NCBI RefSeq assembly: GCF_018129405.1
Contig: NZ_JAFCLP010000001.1
Span: 496,001-560,000 of the forward strand
DNA: 64,000 nt
Direction of reading: 5' to 3'
Source: Bradyrhizobium iriomotense
Lineage (GTDB): Bacteria > Pseudomonadota > Alphaproteobacteria > Rhizobiales > Xanthobacteraceae
Below the pieces are notes generated by a model. The model ran no database searches and was not told the DNA's origin. It was given only the letters and a program-made list of their open reading frames with translations. Position 1 is the first letter of the stretch, and every line of letters starts with the position of its first letter. Of this stretch, positions 1 to 8,765 are shown piece after piece. A program made the position numbers and the translations under genes.

Positions 1-2
1 AG

Positions 3-257
3 GAGGCGATGGGCATCGACTACGCGACCGGCGCCTGGCGCGGCATCGGCGCGCCGAAGAACCTGCCGCCGGAGATCGCAACCAAGCTCACCGCGGCGCT
101 GAAGAAGGTCTACGACTCCGCCGAGTTCAAGGACTTCATGAGCAATCGCGGCTTCGGCACAGTGTGGGGCGATGCCGGCCAGTTCGCCAGCTTCATGGAC
201 AAGGGCGATGCCCAGATGGGCGAAGCGATGAAGGCGGCGGGGCTGAGCAAGGCGTGA
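3..257 (+). CDS. Tripartite tricarboxylate transporter substrate-binding protein (TctC/Bug family), C-terminal fragment
   Basis: The reading frame is open from the first bases of the window and stops at 255-257, so only the last ~84 codons are present. The sequence (PPEIATKLTAALKKVYDS, then EFKDFMSNRGFGTVW) matches the C-terminal lobe of the Bug/TctC periplasmic solute-binding proteins. These capture carboxylates and pass them to the TctAB membrane complex. tctB- and tctA-like genes follow on the same strand, which supports the call. An ATG lies at base 9, but it falls inside the fold and is unlikely to be the real start. The substrate cannot be inferred. Confidence 0.8.
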   Translation, partial: EAMGIDYATGAWRGIGAPKNLPPEIATKLTAALKKVYDSAEFKDFMSNRGFGTVWGDAGQFASFMDKGDAQMGEAMKAAGLSKA

Positions 258-280
258 TCCGCCGCTGCGACGCTCTGATC

Positions 281-476
281 GCCTCTCCCCGCTTGCGGGG
301 AGAGGCCGGAATTCGCGCGAAGCGCGGATTCCGGGTGAAGGGGGCTCTCCACGAGTCCATCTCTCACCTCCCCCGCGGAGACTCCCCCTCACCAGAGCCG
401 ATGCTACGCATCGGCGTTCTTCAACAACGGCGGCCGAAGGCCGCCTCTGCCTCTCCCCGCAAGCGGGGCGAGGGAG
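281..476. repeat. Mosaic of REP-like hairpins between tctC and tctB
   Basis: The 240-base gap between tctC and tctB is packed with inverted repeats. CCTCTCCCCGC (282-292) pairs perfectly with 295-305. GGAATTCGCGC and GCGCGGATTCC form a second hairpin at about 308-330. GCCGATGC (397-404) pairs with 408-415. A second copy of the CTCTCCCCGC-AA-GCGGGG type lies near 452-472. No coding function is likely. It could stabilise or attenuate the tctC transcript relative to tctBA. Confidence 0.7.
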
Positions 477-499
477 AAGGACACTCATAGGACCCTCCC

Positions 500-1003
500 A
501 TGCGTCTTCCCGACTCCGTCACGGGATCGTTTCTCGTCGTGCTCGGCGCGGCTGCCGCCTATGGTGGCTACATCCTGCCGCCGGTGCCGGGGCAGCCGGT
601 CGGCCCCAACGTGTTTCCGCTCGTGATCGGCACGGGCCTTGCGCTGTGCGGGCTCGCCATCGTGTTCGGCATCGGCCATTCCTTCGAGGAGGAGGAAGAG
701 CTCGTCCCGTTCGAGGACGGCCAGGCCGCTGCCCCGCCGCCGCAAGGAAAACTCCAAGGCAAGCTCTACGGCCTGCGCGCCTTGCTGCCGCCGGCGCTGC
801 TGCTGTTCTACGTCTTTGCCGCCGACCGGCTCGGCTTCATCATCACGGCCGCGATCATGGTCTACGTCACCTCGACCGCGCTCGGCGCCAAGTGGAAGCT
901 GGCGCTGCCGCTCGCCGCGCTGTCGCCCTTCGCCATCCACCTCATCTTCGGCAAGCTCTTGCGCGTGCCGCTGCCCGCCGGCCTGTTGCCGACGCCCTGG
1001 TAA
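500..1003 (+). CDS. tctB: Tripartite tricarboxylate transporter small membrane subunit, TctB family
   Basis: This 167-residue protein has four predicted membrane spans: about residues 8-28, 40-60, 95-118 and 133-152. Between spans 2 and 3 is an acidic cytoplasmic loop (HSFEEEEELVPFEDG). Size and topology match TctB, the small, poorly conserved membrane subunit of tripartite tricarboxylate transporters. It lies between the tctC fragment and tctA, and its stop codon is four bases before the tctA start, so the two are probably translationally coupled. The call rests on topology and context more than on motifs. Confidence 0.85.
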   Translation: MRLPDSVTGSFLVVLGAAAAYGGYILPPVPGQPVGPNVFPLVIGTGLALCGLAIVFGIGHSFEEEEELVPFEDGQAAAPPPQGKLQGKLYGLRALLPPALLLFYVFAADRLGFIITAAIMVYVTSTALGAKWKLALPLAALSPFAIHLIFGKLLRVPLPAGLLPTPW

Positions 1004-1007
1004 TCCC

Positions 1008-2519
1008 ATGCTGAAAACCCTGCTCGACGCCTTCGCGCTGATCTCCACCTGGGAGGTCATCATCGCGATGTTCGCAGCCTCCGTGTACGGCCTCGTCATC
1101 GGCTCGCTGCCGGGCCTGTCGGCGACGATGGCGACCGCCCTGCTCGTTCCCGTCACCTTCTACCTGTCGCCGATCGCGGCGATCGCGACCATCGTGGCGG
1201 CATCCTCGATGGCGATCTTTTCCGGCGACATTCCCGGCGCGCTGCTGCGCATCCCCGGCACGCCCGCCTCCGCCGCCTATGCGGACGAAGCCTATGCCAT
1301 GACGCGCAAGGGCCAGGCCGAGCTCGCGCTCGGTGCCGGCGTGTGGTTCTCCGCGGTCGGCGGCATCGCCGGCGTGCTGTCGCTGATGATCCTGGCGCCG
1401 CCGCTCGCCGAGATCGCGCTGTCGTTCTCGACCTTCGAATATTTCTGGCTGGCGCTGCTCGGCCTGATGTGCGCCACGCTGGTGGCGCGCTCCTCGCCGG
1501 TGAAGGCGATCGCCGGCATGTTCATCGGCTTGCTGGTCTCCTGCATCGGCATCGAGAATCCCGGCGGCATCCCGCGCTTCACCTTCGGCATCACCGATTT
1601 GTTCGGCGGCATCGAGCCGATCCCGGCCCTGGTCGGCGTGTTCGCGGTGGCCCAGGTGATGCGCGCGATGCTGACGCCCGAGCCGCCGCCGCTGCCGCGC
1701 CGAAAATTCGGAAGCATCATGGCGGGCCAGTGGAAGCTGACCAAGCTCTATCACTGGCAAATGACGCGCGGGAACATCGTCGGCATCATCATCGGCGTGC
1801 TGCCCGGCGCCGGCGCCGACATGGCCGCGTGGGTCTCCTACGCGATGTCCAAGCGCTTCTCCAAGGAGAAGGAAAAGTTTGGCACCGGCCATGTCGAGGG
1901 CCTGGTCGAAGCCGGCGCCAGCAACAATGCCAGCATCGCCTCCGGCTGGGTGCCCTCGCTGCTGTTCGGCATCCCCGGCGACACCATCGCCGCGATCGCG
2001 ATCGGCGTGCTCTACATGAAGGGCCTCAATCCCGGCCCGACGCTGTTCACCGAGAAGGCGTCGAGCATGTACGCGATCTATCTGATGTTCATCATCGCCA
2101 ACATCCTGATGATCCCGCTCGGCATCGCCATGATCCGGGTCGCCGCCTATATCCTGCTGGCGCCGCGCTCGACCGTGATGCCGATCATCATGCTGTGCTG
2201 CGCGGTCGGCTCGTTCGCGATCGGCAACAACATGTTCGGCGTCGTCACCGTCGCCGCCTTCGGCGTGATCGGCTATGTCATGGAGGCGAACGGCTATCCC
2301 GTGGCCGCGATGGTGCTCGGCATCGTCATGGGCACCATGGTCGAGCAGGCCTTCGTCACCTCGCTGATCAAGTCCGACGGCAGCATTTTGCCGTTCTTCG
2401 AGCGCCCGGTCGCCGCCATCCTCGCCGCCATGGCGATCGGCGCGCTGCTCTGGCCGGTGATGGTGTGGGTGTGGCGGAAGGTGAAGCCGGCGCAGACGGT
2501 CGCGGCAACGACCCGGTGA
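1008..2519 (+). CDS. tctA: Tripartite tricarboxylate transporter large membrane subunit, TctA family
   Basis: This 503-residue polytopic protein has about 10-12 hydrophobic spans. It carries the two Gly/Pro-rich signatures of the family: GSLPGLSATMATALL near residue 30, and its pseudo-repeat GVLPGAGADMAAWVSYAMSK near residue 264. It also has ASGWVPSLLFGIPGDTIAAI near residue 308. TctA is the transport subunit that uses the ion gradient to import carboxylates delivered by TctC. I chose the ATG at 1008, which is only four bases after the tctB stop. The same frame is open further upstream but there overlaps tctB. Confidence 0.95.
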   Translation: MLKTLLDAFALISTWEVIIAMFAASVYGLVIGSLPGLSATMATALLVPVTFYLSPIAAIATIVAASSMAIFSGDIPGALLRIPGTPASAAYADEAYAMTRKGQAELALGAGVWFSAVGGIAGVLSLMILAPPLAEIALSFSTFEYFWLALLGLMCATLVARSSPVKAIAGMFIGLLVSCIGIENPGGIPRFTFGITDLFGGIEPIPALVGVFAVAQVMRAMLTPEPPPLPRRKFGSIMAGQWKLTKLYHWQMTRGNIVGIIIGVLPGAGADMAAWVSYAMSKRFSKEKEKFGTGHVEGLVEAGASNNASIASGWVPSLLFGIPGDTIAAIAIGVLYMKGLNPGPTLFTEKASSMYAIYLMFIIANILMIPLGIAMIRVAAYILLAPRSTVMPIIMLCCAVGSFAIGNNMFGVVTVAAFGVIGYVMEANGYPVAAMVLGIVMGTMVEQAFVTSLIKSDGSILPFFERPVAAILAAMAIGALLWPVMVWVWRKVKPAQTVAATTR

Positions 2520-2570
2520 TATCGGGCGGGCGGGCCTCGCCTGTCTCCCCTCGGCGTTGTAAAGCAGGGC

Positions 2571-3560
2571 ATGACTGAGAAGAAGGCCTCGCTCGACATC
2601 AAGACCCTCGCCCGCGACCTGCGCGCCGGCAGTCGCGCGGCGCTCGCCCGGGCCATCACGCTGGTGGAGAGCCGTCGCACCGACCATCAGGCGCTGGCGC
2701 GGGAGCTGGTGCAGAAGCTTCTGCCCGACACCGGCAAGGCGTTTCGCGTCGGCATTACCGGTTCGCCCGGCGTCGGTAAATCCACCACCATCGATGCGCT
2801 CGGGACCTATCTGATCGAACAGGGCCACAAGGTCGCGGTGCTCGCGGTCGATCCGTCCTCGGCGCGCAGCGGCGGCTCGATCCTCGGCGACAAGACGCGG
2901 ATGGCGCAGCTCGCGGCCTCCGACGATGCCTTCATCCGCCCCTCGCCGTCCTCGGGCACGCTCGGCGGCGTCGCCGCCAAGACGCGCGAGGCGATGCTGC
3001 TGTGCGAGGCCGCGGGCTTCGGCGTCGTGCTGGTCGAGACCGTCGGCATCGGCCAGTCCGAGACCGCCGTCTGCGACATGACCGACTTCTTCCTCGCTCT
3101 CATGCTGCCGGGCGGCGGCGACGAGCTGCAAGGCATCAAGAAGGGCCTGGTCGAGCTCGCCGACATGATCGCGATCAACAAGGCCGACGGCGATAATCTC
3201 AAGCGCGCCAAGATCACCGCCGCCGACTATCGCGGCGCGCTGCATATCTTGGCGCCGCGATCCGAGCATTGGCATCCGCCGGTCGAGACCTATTCGGCAC
3301 TGACCGGCGACGGCATCGCAAAGATCTGGCAGAAGGTTCTGGATCACCGCAAGGCGATGAATGCCTCCGGCGATTTCGCCGCACGGCGGCGCGAGCAGCA
3401 GGTGAAGTGGATGTGGTCGATGCTGGAGCAGCGCATGCTGGCGCGGCTGCGCAGCGAGGCCTCGGTGCGGACCAAGGTCCGCAAGATCGAGGCTGAAGTC
3501 GCCGAGGGCCATCTCACGCCGGCGCTCGCCGCCGAGCAGATCCTGGAGTTGCTGCAATGA
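2571..3560 (+). CDS. meaB: Methylmalonyl-CoA mutase-associated GTPase MeaB (ArgK/MMAA family)
   Basis: This is a 329-residue P-loop GTPase of the SIMIBI class. Walker A is GSPGVGKST near residues 64-72. The segment DPSSARSGGSILGDKTRM, the switch segment VETVGIGQSE and the base-specificity motif NKADGDN are all typical of MeaB/MMAA. These proteins gate cofactor loading and protect adenosylcobalamin-dependent mutases. The mutase itself is not in the window. The downstream peptidase gene overlaps the stop by four bases (ATGA), so the two are likely cotranscribed. The length is normal for the family. Confidence 0.95.
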   Translation: MTEKKASLDIKTLARDLRAGSRAALARAITLVESRRTDHQALARELVQKLLPDTGKAFRVGITGSPGVGKSTTIDALGTYLIEQGHKVAVLAVDPSSARSGGSILGDKTRMAQLAASDDAFIRPSPSSGTLGGVAAKTREAMLLCEAAGFGVVLVETVGIGQSETAVCDMTDFFLALMLPGGGDELQGIKKGLVELADMIAINKADGDNLKRAKITAADYRGALHILAPRSEHWHPPVETYSALTGDGIAKIWQKVLDHRKAMNASGDFAARRREQQVKWMWSMLEQRMLARLRSEASVRTKVRKIEAEVAEGHLTPALAAEQILELLQ

Positions 3561-4213
3561 GCGACAAGCTCCGCATTCTCCTCACCGGCTTCGGGCCCTT
3601 CCCCGGTGCGCCCCATAATCCGACCCAGCCGCTGGTGGCGCGGCTGACACAGCTGCGCCGACCGGCTCTCGACGATGTCGAGCTGTCGAGCCATATCTTT
3701 CCGGTGACCTATGCCGCGGTCGACCGGCAATTGCCTGACGTGCTCGCCGCGCAAAGGCCCGACGCGCTCCTGATGTTCGGCCTCGCTGCACGCACGCCTT
3801 ATCTGCGCATCGAGACCCGCGCGCGCAACGCGGTCACGATGCTCTGGCCCGATGCCGCCAACACCCGCTCCAGCAAGCGCGGCATCGCCGGTCATGCGGA
3901 CGCGATGATGTTCGGCCCGCACACCGCAAGGCTGCTGCGCGCCGCGCGCCTCACCGGCATCGACGCGCGCTCCTCGCGCGATGCCGGCGCCTATCTCTGC
4001 AACTACCTGAGCTGGCGTGCGATCGAGAATGTCAGGGCGGGCGGGCCACAGCTCGCCGCGTTCATCCATATTCCCCTGCTCGCACGCAGCGGCGCGGTGC
4101 GGCGTAAAGGGGCGCCACGCATCACGCTGGACGAGCTGGTGGATGCGGGGGAAGCCATGCTGATGGAGATGGTGCAATTGGCAAGGAAGGCGCGGAACAC
4201 GCCGGCTTCGTAG
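3557..4213 (+). CDS. pcp: Pyroglutamyl-peptidase I family protein (cysteine peptidase C15)
   Basis: This 218-residue protein begins RILLTGFGPFPG, the GFGPF signature of pyrrolidone carboxyl peptidase. Candidate catalytic residues are visible in order: Glu86 (YLRIETRARN), Cys148 (GAYLCNYLSW) and His171 (AAFIHIPLL). The family removes N-terminal pyroglutamate from peptides in the cytoplasm. The start overlaps the meaB stop by four bases, suggesting translational coupling, although no functional link between the two is obvious. Several segments differ from the enterobacterial and Bacillus enzymes, so substrate range is uncertain. Confidence 0.88.
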   Translation: MSDKLRILLTGFGPFPGAPHNPTQPLVARLTQLRRPALDDVELSSHIFPVTYAAVDRQLPDVLAAQRPDALLMFGLAARTPYLRIETRARNAVTMLWPDAANTRSSKRGIAGHADAMMFGPHTARLLRAARLTGIDARSSRDAGAYLCNYLSWRAIENVRAGGPQLAAFIHIPLLARSGAVRRKGAPRITLDELVDAGEAMLMEMVQLARKARNTPAS

Positions 4214-4239
4214 GGTGGATTAGCGAAGCGTAATCCACC
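4214..4239. repeat. Palindromic element / possible terminator after pcp
   Basis: GGTGGATTA (4214-4222) pairs perfectly with TAATCCACC (4231-4239) across the loop GCGAAGCG. The hairpin starts one base after the pcp stop. It looks like a dispersed intergenic repeat that could also end the meaB-pcp transcript. Only a weak T-rich stretch follows. Confidence 0.6.
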
Positions 4240-4393
4240 TCTTATGCTTCAACGGCGTTCCGTGCTCGCGGTGACATGATGGGTTAGCCTCGCTTGCGTA
4301 AACATTTAACCCTACCGCGAACAATCCTCACGGCCTCGGCCGCGCTGCGCTACCTAATCGGCGCGGACCCCCGCGTCCGCCGGAGGACGCATC

Positions 4394-5764
4394 ATGGACC
4401 TCAATCGCCGTCATCTCATCGGGGCTTCGACTGCAGGCATTGCCGGTGCGCTGGCGATGCCGGCCGACGCCGCGCGCGCGGCGCCGCTGACCTCGCTGCT
4501 CGGCCGCGATGCCACGCAGTATGGCGTGCGGCCCGGCAGCAGCGAGGACCAGACCCGTCCGCTGCAGCGCGCGATCGACGAGGCGGCGCGGACGCAAATG
4601 CCGCTCGCCCTGCCGCCCGGCATCTACCGCAGCGGGTTGCTGCGGCTGCCGAACGGCGCGCAACTGATCGGCGTACGCGGCGCGACGAAATTCATCTTCA
4701 CCGGCGGCGCCTCGGCGATCCAGTGTGACGGCGCCGATACGATCGGCCTCACCGGCATCACCTTCGACGGCAGCGGCATTCCGCTGCCGACACGGCGCGG
4801 ACTGATCCATGTCCTCGGCGGGCGCGATGTGCGCATCACCGATTGCGAGATCACGAACTCCGGCGGCAGCGGCATCTGGCTCGAACAGGTCGCCGGTGAC
4901 ATCTCGGGCAACATCTTCACTGACATCGCGGTGACCGCCGTCGTCTCGTTCGACGCCAGGGGCCTCAGCGTTTCCCGCAACACGATTCTCGGCACCAATG
5001 ACAACGGCATCGAGATCCTGCGCACCGCAATCGGCGACGACGGCACGCTGGTCGCCGACAACCGTATCGAGAACATCAAGGCCGGCCCCGGCGGCTCCGG
5101 ACAGTACGGCAATGCCATCAACGCTTTCCGCGCCGGCAACGTGATCGTGCGCGGCAACCGCATCAAGAACTGCGACTACTCCGCGGTGCGCGGCAATTCG
5201 GCCTCCAACATCCACATATCAGGCAACAGCGTCAGCGACGTGCGCGAGGTCGCGCTCTATTCCGAGTTCGCGTTCGAGGCCGCCGTGATCGCCAACAACA
5301 CCGTGGACGGCGCCGCGGTGGGCGTCTCCGTCTGCAATTTCAATGAGGGCGGCCGCATCGCGGTGGTCCAGGGCAACATCATCCGCAATCTGATCCCGAA
5401 GCGCCCGATCGGCACCGCGCCGGACGACGATGCCGGCGTCGGCATCTACATCGAGGCGGATACCTCGGTGACCGGCAACGTGATCGAGAATGCGCCCTCC
5501 TACGGCATCGTCGCCGGCTGGGGCAAATATCTGCGCGACGTCGCGATCACGGGCAATGTGATCCGCAAGGCGCTGGCCGGCGTCGGCGTCTCCGTTGTGA
5601 CCGGCGCCGGCACCGCGCTCGTCAACAACAACATGATCTCCGAGACCCCGCGCGGCGCCGTGGTCGGCCTCGACCACGCCCGCGCGGTGACAGCGGATCT
5701 GTCGGCCGACGGCGCTCAGCGCTTTGCGCAGGTGGTGATCGGCGGGAACGCGGTGCGGCGCTAA
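4394..5764 (+). CDS. Tat-exported right-handed beta-helix repeat protein (TIGR03808-like)
   Basis: This 456-residue protein has a Tat-type signal (MDLNRRHLIGASTAGIAG, Arg5-Arg6) ending near AARAAP. Behind it is a pectate-lyase-like N-terminal strand (YGVRPGSSEDQTRPLQRAIDEA), as in other parallel beta-helix proteins. The rest is a series of short repeats with N-x-I-x-G-N spacing (for example ISGNIFTDIA, VSRNTILGTN, ITGNVIRKAL), typical of beta-helix coils. This matches my recollection of the Rhizobiales family TIGR03808, whose function is unknown. A good ribosome site (GGAGG) lies ten bases before the ATG. The gene converges on the next one with a four-base overlap. Confidence 0.85.
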   Translation: MDLNRRHLIGASTAGIAGALAMPADAARAAPLTSLLGRDATQYGVRPGSSEDQTRPLQRAIDEAARTQMPLALPPGIYRSGLLRLPNGAQLIGVRGATKFIFTGGASAIQCDGADTIGLTGITFDGSGIPLPTRRGLIHVLGGRDVRITDCEITNSGGSGIWLEQVAGDISGNIFTDIAVTAVVSFDARGLSVSRNTILGTNDNGIEILRTAIGDDGTLVADNRIENIKAGPGGSGQYGNAINAFRAGNVIVRGNRIKNCDYSAVRGNSASNIHISGNSVSDVREVALYSEFAFEAAVIANNTVDGAAVGVSVCNFNEGGRIAVVQGNIIRNLIPKRPIGTAPDDDAGVGIYIEADTSVTGNVIENAPSYGIVAGWGKYLRDVAITGNVIRKALAGVGVSVVTGAGTALVNNNMISETPRGAVVGLDHARAVTADLSADGAQRFAQVVIGGNAVRR

Positions 5765-6582
5765 AACGCGTTTCGCAGCAGCGGGTATTTTGCCTCGATG
5801 CCGTCGAGGCTGAGGGTGAATTCGACGACGCGCTCGGGGGCGGCGACGATTTCGTCCGCGGGGGGCGAGAATTGCTGCAGCAGCGTTGCCATTGCAGCAG
5901 GCGTGGCGACCGGTGGCTTCACAGCGGGCGCTGTAGGTGGCGCCATTGCGGCAGGCGCAGCGACCGGTGGCCACACAACAGGCGCGGTGCGCGGGGCCAT
6001 TGCAGCGGGCGCGACGACCGGCGGCCTAACAACGGGTGCGATTGACGGCGCCCTCGCAGCGGGAGCCCTGAGCGTCGGCATCTCGGCGGGCGCAGTGAAC
6101 GACGCCATCGCAGCGGGTGCGGCCAGCGGCGCGAGCGGGGCTTCGGTCACTTCGGCGAGAATGTCCGGCTTGGGATCGAGCCTGACCGGCACGGCAGTCT
6201 CGGCGGCGATTTGGACGGCCTTTGGCTGCAAGGTCTTGGGCTGCAAGGTCTTGGGCTGCACGGTCTGCACCTGCTGCTCGCGCGGAAACACGCGGGGCAT
6301 GGTCGCCGGCGACCAGCCGAATGCGGAGGTGACGCTCGCAGCCGCTGCCGCGACGTCCCCGCCGGTGGCGATGGCGCGCCAGGTCTGGACGGCGCGTTTG
6401 GCTTCCTGGATGTTTTCGAGAAAGGCGATCTCGGAGTGATAGCGACGCCAGCGTCCGGTCTCGAACATTTCGGACAGATGCTCCAGCCGCTGTTCGGCGA
6501 GAGCGCACCAGCGTGCCGCGACCTCGCGGCTGCAACCCTCCGCGCGGAAAGGCGCGCGACCAGACTCTTGGCGATGTGTCAT
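5761..6582 (-). CDS. Ala/Pro-rich repeat protein, conserved N-terminal domain (TIGR03809-like)
   Basis: A protein of about 273 residues if it starts at the ATG at 6582. The N-terminal ~90 residues look globular and charged (SREVAARWCALAEQRLEHL, then ENIQEAKRAVQTW). The remainder is low-complexity Ala/Pro/Val, with short QPKTL repeats and four or more 18-residue repeats of the form APVVxPPVxAPAAMAPxT (about residues 160-231). It has no signal peptide. In gene order it resembles the family I recall as TIGR03809, found next to TIGR03808, but I cannot confirm this. Its stop overlaps the convergent beta-helix gene by four bases. Function unknown. Confidence 0.7.
   Translation of the reverse strand: MTHRQESGRAPFRAEGCSREVAARWCALAEQRLEHLSEMFETGRWRRYHSEIAFLENIQEAKRAVQTWRAIATGGDVAAAAASVTSAFGWSPATMPRVFPREQQVQTVQPKTLQPKTLQPKAVQIAAETAVPVRLDPKPDILAEVTEAPLAPLAAPAAMASFTAPAEMPTLRAPAARAPSIAPVVRPPVVAPAAMAPRTAPVVWPPVAAPAAMAPPTAPAVKPPVATPAAMATLLQQFSPPADEIVAAPERVVEFTLSLDGIEAKYPLLRNAF
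5888..6103 (-). repeat. 54-bp in-frame tandem repeats inside the Ala/Pro-rich protein gene
   Basis: Similar 54-base units begin at 5888, 5942, 5996 and 6050, and a degraded fifth begins at 6104. Each encodes 18 residues of the pattern APVVxPPVxAPAAMAPxT. Regular spacing with base divergence suggests expansion by slippage or unequal recombination under coding constraint. Confidence 0.85.
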
Positions 6583-6867
6583 GAACCAGCCCGTTGGGAG
6601 AAAACACGGACGCGGGGGACGCAACGCACACGAATCAATTTAGACGCGACATGAATATTTTGTGGAAAAGTTTTGACTTGTCCAGCAACGACACGCCGTC
6701 CGTCATGAAAGACCGTAGTCGCGCGGAGATTTGCTGTGATTTCGAGTCAAGCTTCGCACAAGCATGACGGACGTGCGCCGCACTCGATGGACGCTGGCGC
6801 TCGGCGCCGCCGCGTATTGCTCAACCGGAAGCTGATCTCGAATATCGCTTCGAGGAATCGGATGCCC

Positions 6868-6907
6868 AAAAAGAAAAGACCCGTCCGGGGGGACAACCGG
6901 ACGGGTC
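6868..6907 (-). terminator. Rho-independent terminator for the sigma/anti-sigma/subtilase operon
   Basis: GACCCGTCCGG (6878-6888) pairs perfectly over 11 bp with CCGGACGGGTC (6897-6907), with an 8-base loop. On the minus strand the stem is followed by TTTTCTTTTT (6877-6868). It lies about 160 bases past the subtilase stop. The surrounding 6583-7067 gap otherwise holds only unconvincing short reading frames. Confidence 0.85.
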
Positions 6908-7067
6908 GAGCCATATGGGCGCTTGGGGTGGATGGGCGCTCGCGCCTGATATGACTGATGGGGAGGGATGACCGCTCCCACATAATTTGGTCGTGCTAGC
7001 CGGCTGAACGTTCAATGCGGGGTTTGAATTTTTAACCTTCGGCGTACGCGCAATCTTGTCGCGGCCA

Positions 7068-8750
7068 CTATCGCGTCGCCGGCCTATCCGCCTGAGAAAT
7101 CGCGGCTTTATCGCCTGCGCCCGACAGCGAGGGTTGTTCGATCGCGCGGATGCCTGGCTCGTCGCGACGCTTGTCGGCATCTTCACGTTTTGTTGTACCG
7201 GACGCTGCCGCGACCGGCGTCGCATTGTCAGCGGGCACAGCCATCACCGCGGCAAACGCGTCGGCCTCGCCGTCGCCGAACAGATCATCGCGGCCGGGCG
7301 AGCCGAGATCGCGCGCGGTCTTCGCCAGCGTCATGCGCAGCGCTTCCGGCTTGAGCGTGTAGTTCCGCTCGAGCAGCAGCGCCGCGACGCCGGAAACATA
7401 GGCGGCCGAGAACGAGGTTCCCGACGTCATCTGGTATTTGCCGTCGGGCGCCGGCAGGAAGATGTCGACGCCGGGTGCGGCCAGCGCGATGTAGTTGCCG
7501 CGATTGGACGCCGAGAACAGCTTGTCCTGCTGGTCGGTGGCGCTGACCGCGATCACGTTGGGATTGGCGGCGGGATAGAGCGGCGGCGACTTCGCGCCGG
7601 CATTGCCGGCAGCCGCGATCAGCACGAGGCCGCGCGCGGCGGTCGCCGCAATGGCGCGCTCGATCACGGCGTCCTTGGGACCGGCAAAGCTCATATTGAC
7701 GATCTGCGCGCCGTGCTCGGCAGCGTAGTTCAGCGAGCGCAGGATGATGTAGGACGAGCTCTCGGCGCCGCCCGTGGTGCCGCCGAACGCGCGGATGGCG
7801 ATGATGCGCGCCTCAGGCGCGCTGCCCATCAGCCTGGCATGCGCCACGATGGCGCCGGCGATGCCGGTGCCGTGAACATGCGGGCCCTCGGCACTGCCGA
7901 GCGCGTCGAAACTGTCGGCGATGGAATTGGCAAGCTCGGGGTGTTTGGCGTCGATGCCGGAGTCGATCACCGCAACCGTGACATTGGCGCCGTGCGCCAG
8001 CGTGTGCGCCTGCGGCAGGCGAAGCTTTGCCAGCGCGTATTGCGCCGGGTCGCCCTCGACCGGCACGGCGGATTTCTGGTCCTGGAGCGCGTAGCGGAAG
8101 TTCGGCTGGACCGAGCGCACGCTGCCGTCGGCGGCGAATTCACGCCGCACTGTCTCGGTGGGCCGGCCGTCGGTGATGCGGAACAGGCCGAAGGTCGCCC
8201 CGATCAGCGGAAAATTCTCGGATGCGATACGCGCGAGGCCATGGCGGCGTGCGAGCTCGTCGGCTTCCGTCACCGACAGGGTGCCGTCGATCTCGGCGAC
8301 GAATTCGCCTGCGAACGTGCGCTGGTTCACCGCAACCGGCGTGTTGTTGCCGCGCCCCTTGCCGGCGCTCTTCTTGCCTGATTTGCCAGTGCCCTCGCCG
8401 CCCGCATTGGGCTGCGCCAGGCACTCGCCGTCGGCATCGCGATAGGGCGCCGCGCAGCTCGGGTAGAGGTTGGGCGAGTAGCGCGCATAGGGCAGCACCG
8501 GCAACCCGATCCGCGAAGGGATCCGGGCGGTCGTCGTAATCGGACCCGGGCCGCGGTTGATGCTGACCGCCCGCGCGGCGATGCTGGGAGAGATCGTGGG
8601 CGTGCGCGAGGGGACGCTGATGGTGGGCGTGCGCATGATCGCCTGCGCCTGCGCAACCTCGACGCCGAGGCAGGCGGCGAGCAGCAGCGCGGCGCCGACC
8701 GACGAGGCGTAGGCCGCGGCTCGCAACTTACTCTCGGACTTGCGCGTCAT
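7068..8750 (-). CDS. Secreted subtilisin-like serine peptidase (S8 family)
   Basis: This 560-residue protein has an N-terminal signal with a possible lipobox (LLLAACLG, Cys27). A Pro/Ser-rich linker follows, then a propeptide-like domain (about residues 147-222, from FAGEFVAEIDG to VRSVQPNFRYAL), and then the catalytic domain. The triad is clear: Asp263 (VAVIDSGID), His293 (HVHGTGIAGA) and Ser446 (SGTSFSAAYVSG), with oxyanion Asn383 (AAGNAG). The C-terminal ~90 residues are a less conserved tail. It is the last gene of an operon with an ECF sigma factor and an anti-sigma factor, 15 bases after the anti-sigma stop. This suggests that it is either a target of that sigma factor or a protease acting on the regulatory pathway. 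Confidence 0.93.
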   Translation of the reverse strand: MTRKSESKLRAAAYASSVGAALLLAACLGVEVAQAQAIMRTPTISVPSRTPTISPSIAARAVSINRGPGPITTTARIPSRIGLPVLPYARYSPNLYPSCAAPYRDADGECLAQPNAGGEGTGKSGKKSAGKGRGNNTPVAVNQRTFAGEFVAEIDGTLSVTEADELARRHGLARIASENFPLIGATFGLFRITDGRPTETVRREFAADGSVRSVQPNFRYALQDQKSAVPVEGDPAQYALAKLRLPQAHTLAHGANVTVAVIDSGIDAKHPELANSIADSFDALGSAEGPHVHGTGIAGAIVAHARLMGSAPEARIIAIRAFGGTTGGAESSSYIILRSLNYAAEHGAQIVNMSFAGPKDAVIERAIAATAARGLVLIAAAGNAGAKSPPLYPAANPNVIAVSATDQQDKLFSASNRGNYIALAAPGVDIFLPAPDGKYQMTSGTSFSAAYVSGVAALLLERNYTLKPEALRMTLAKTARDLGSPGRDDLFGDGEADAFAAVMAVPADNATPVAAASGTTKREDADKRRDEPGIRAIEQPSLSGAGDKAAISQADRPATR

Positions 8751-8765
8751 CGGTTCAGAGGCGCC

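Noticed and set aside
942-3557. Very long minus-strand open frame (871 codons) opposite tctA and meaB
   Set aside because: It is antisense to two clear genes, is rich in Arg, His and Asp from reversed GC-rich codons, and has no domain or ribosome site.
6703-6981. Short minus-strand frame (92 codons) between the repeat protein and subtilase genes
   Set aside because: It spans the subtilase operon terminator and has no ribosome site or recognisable sequence.
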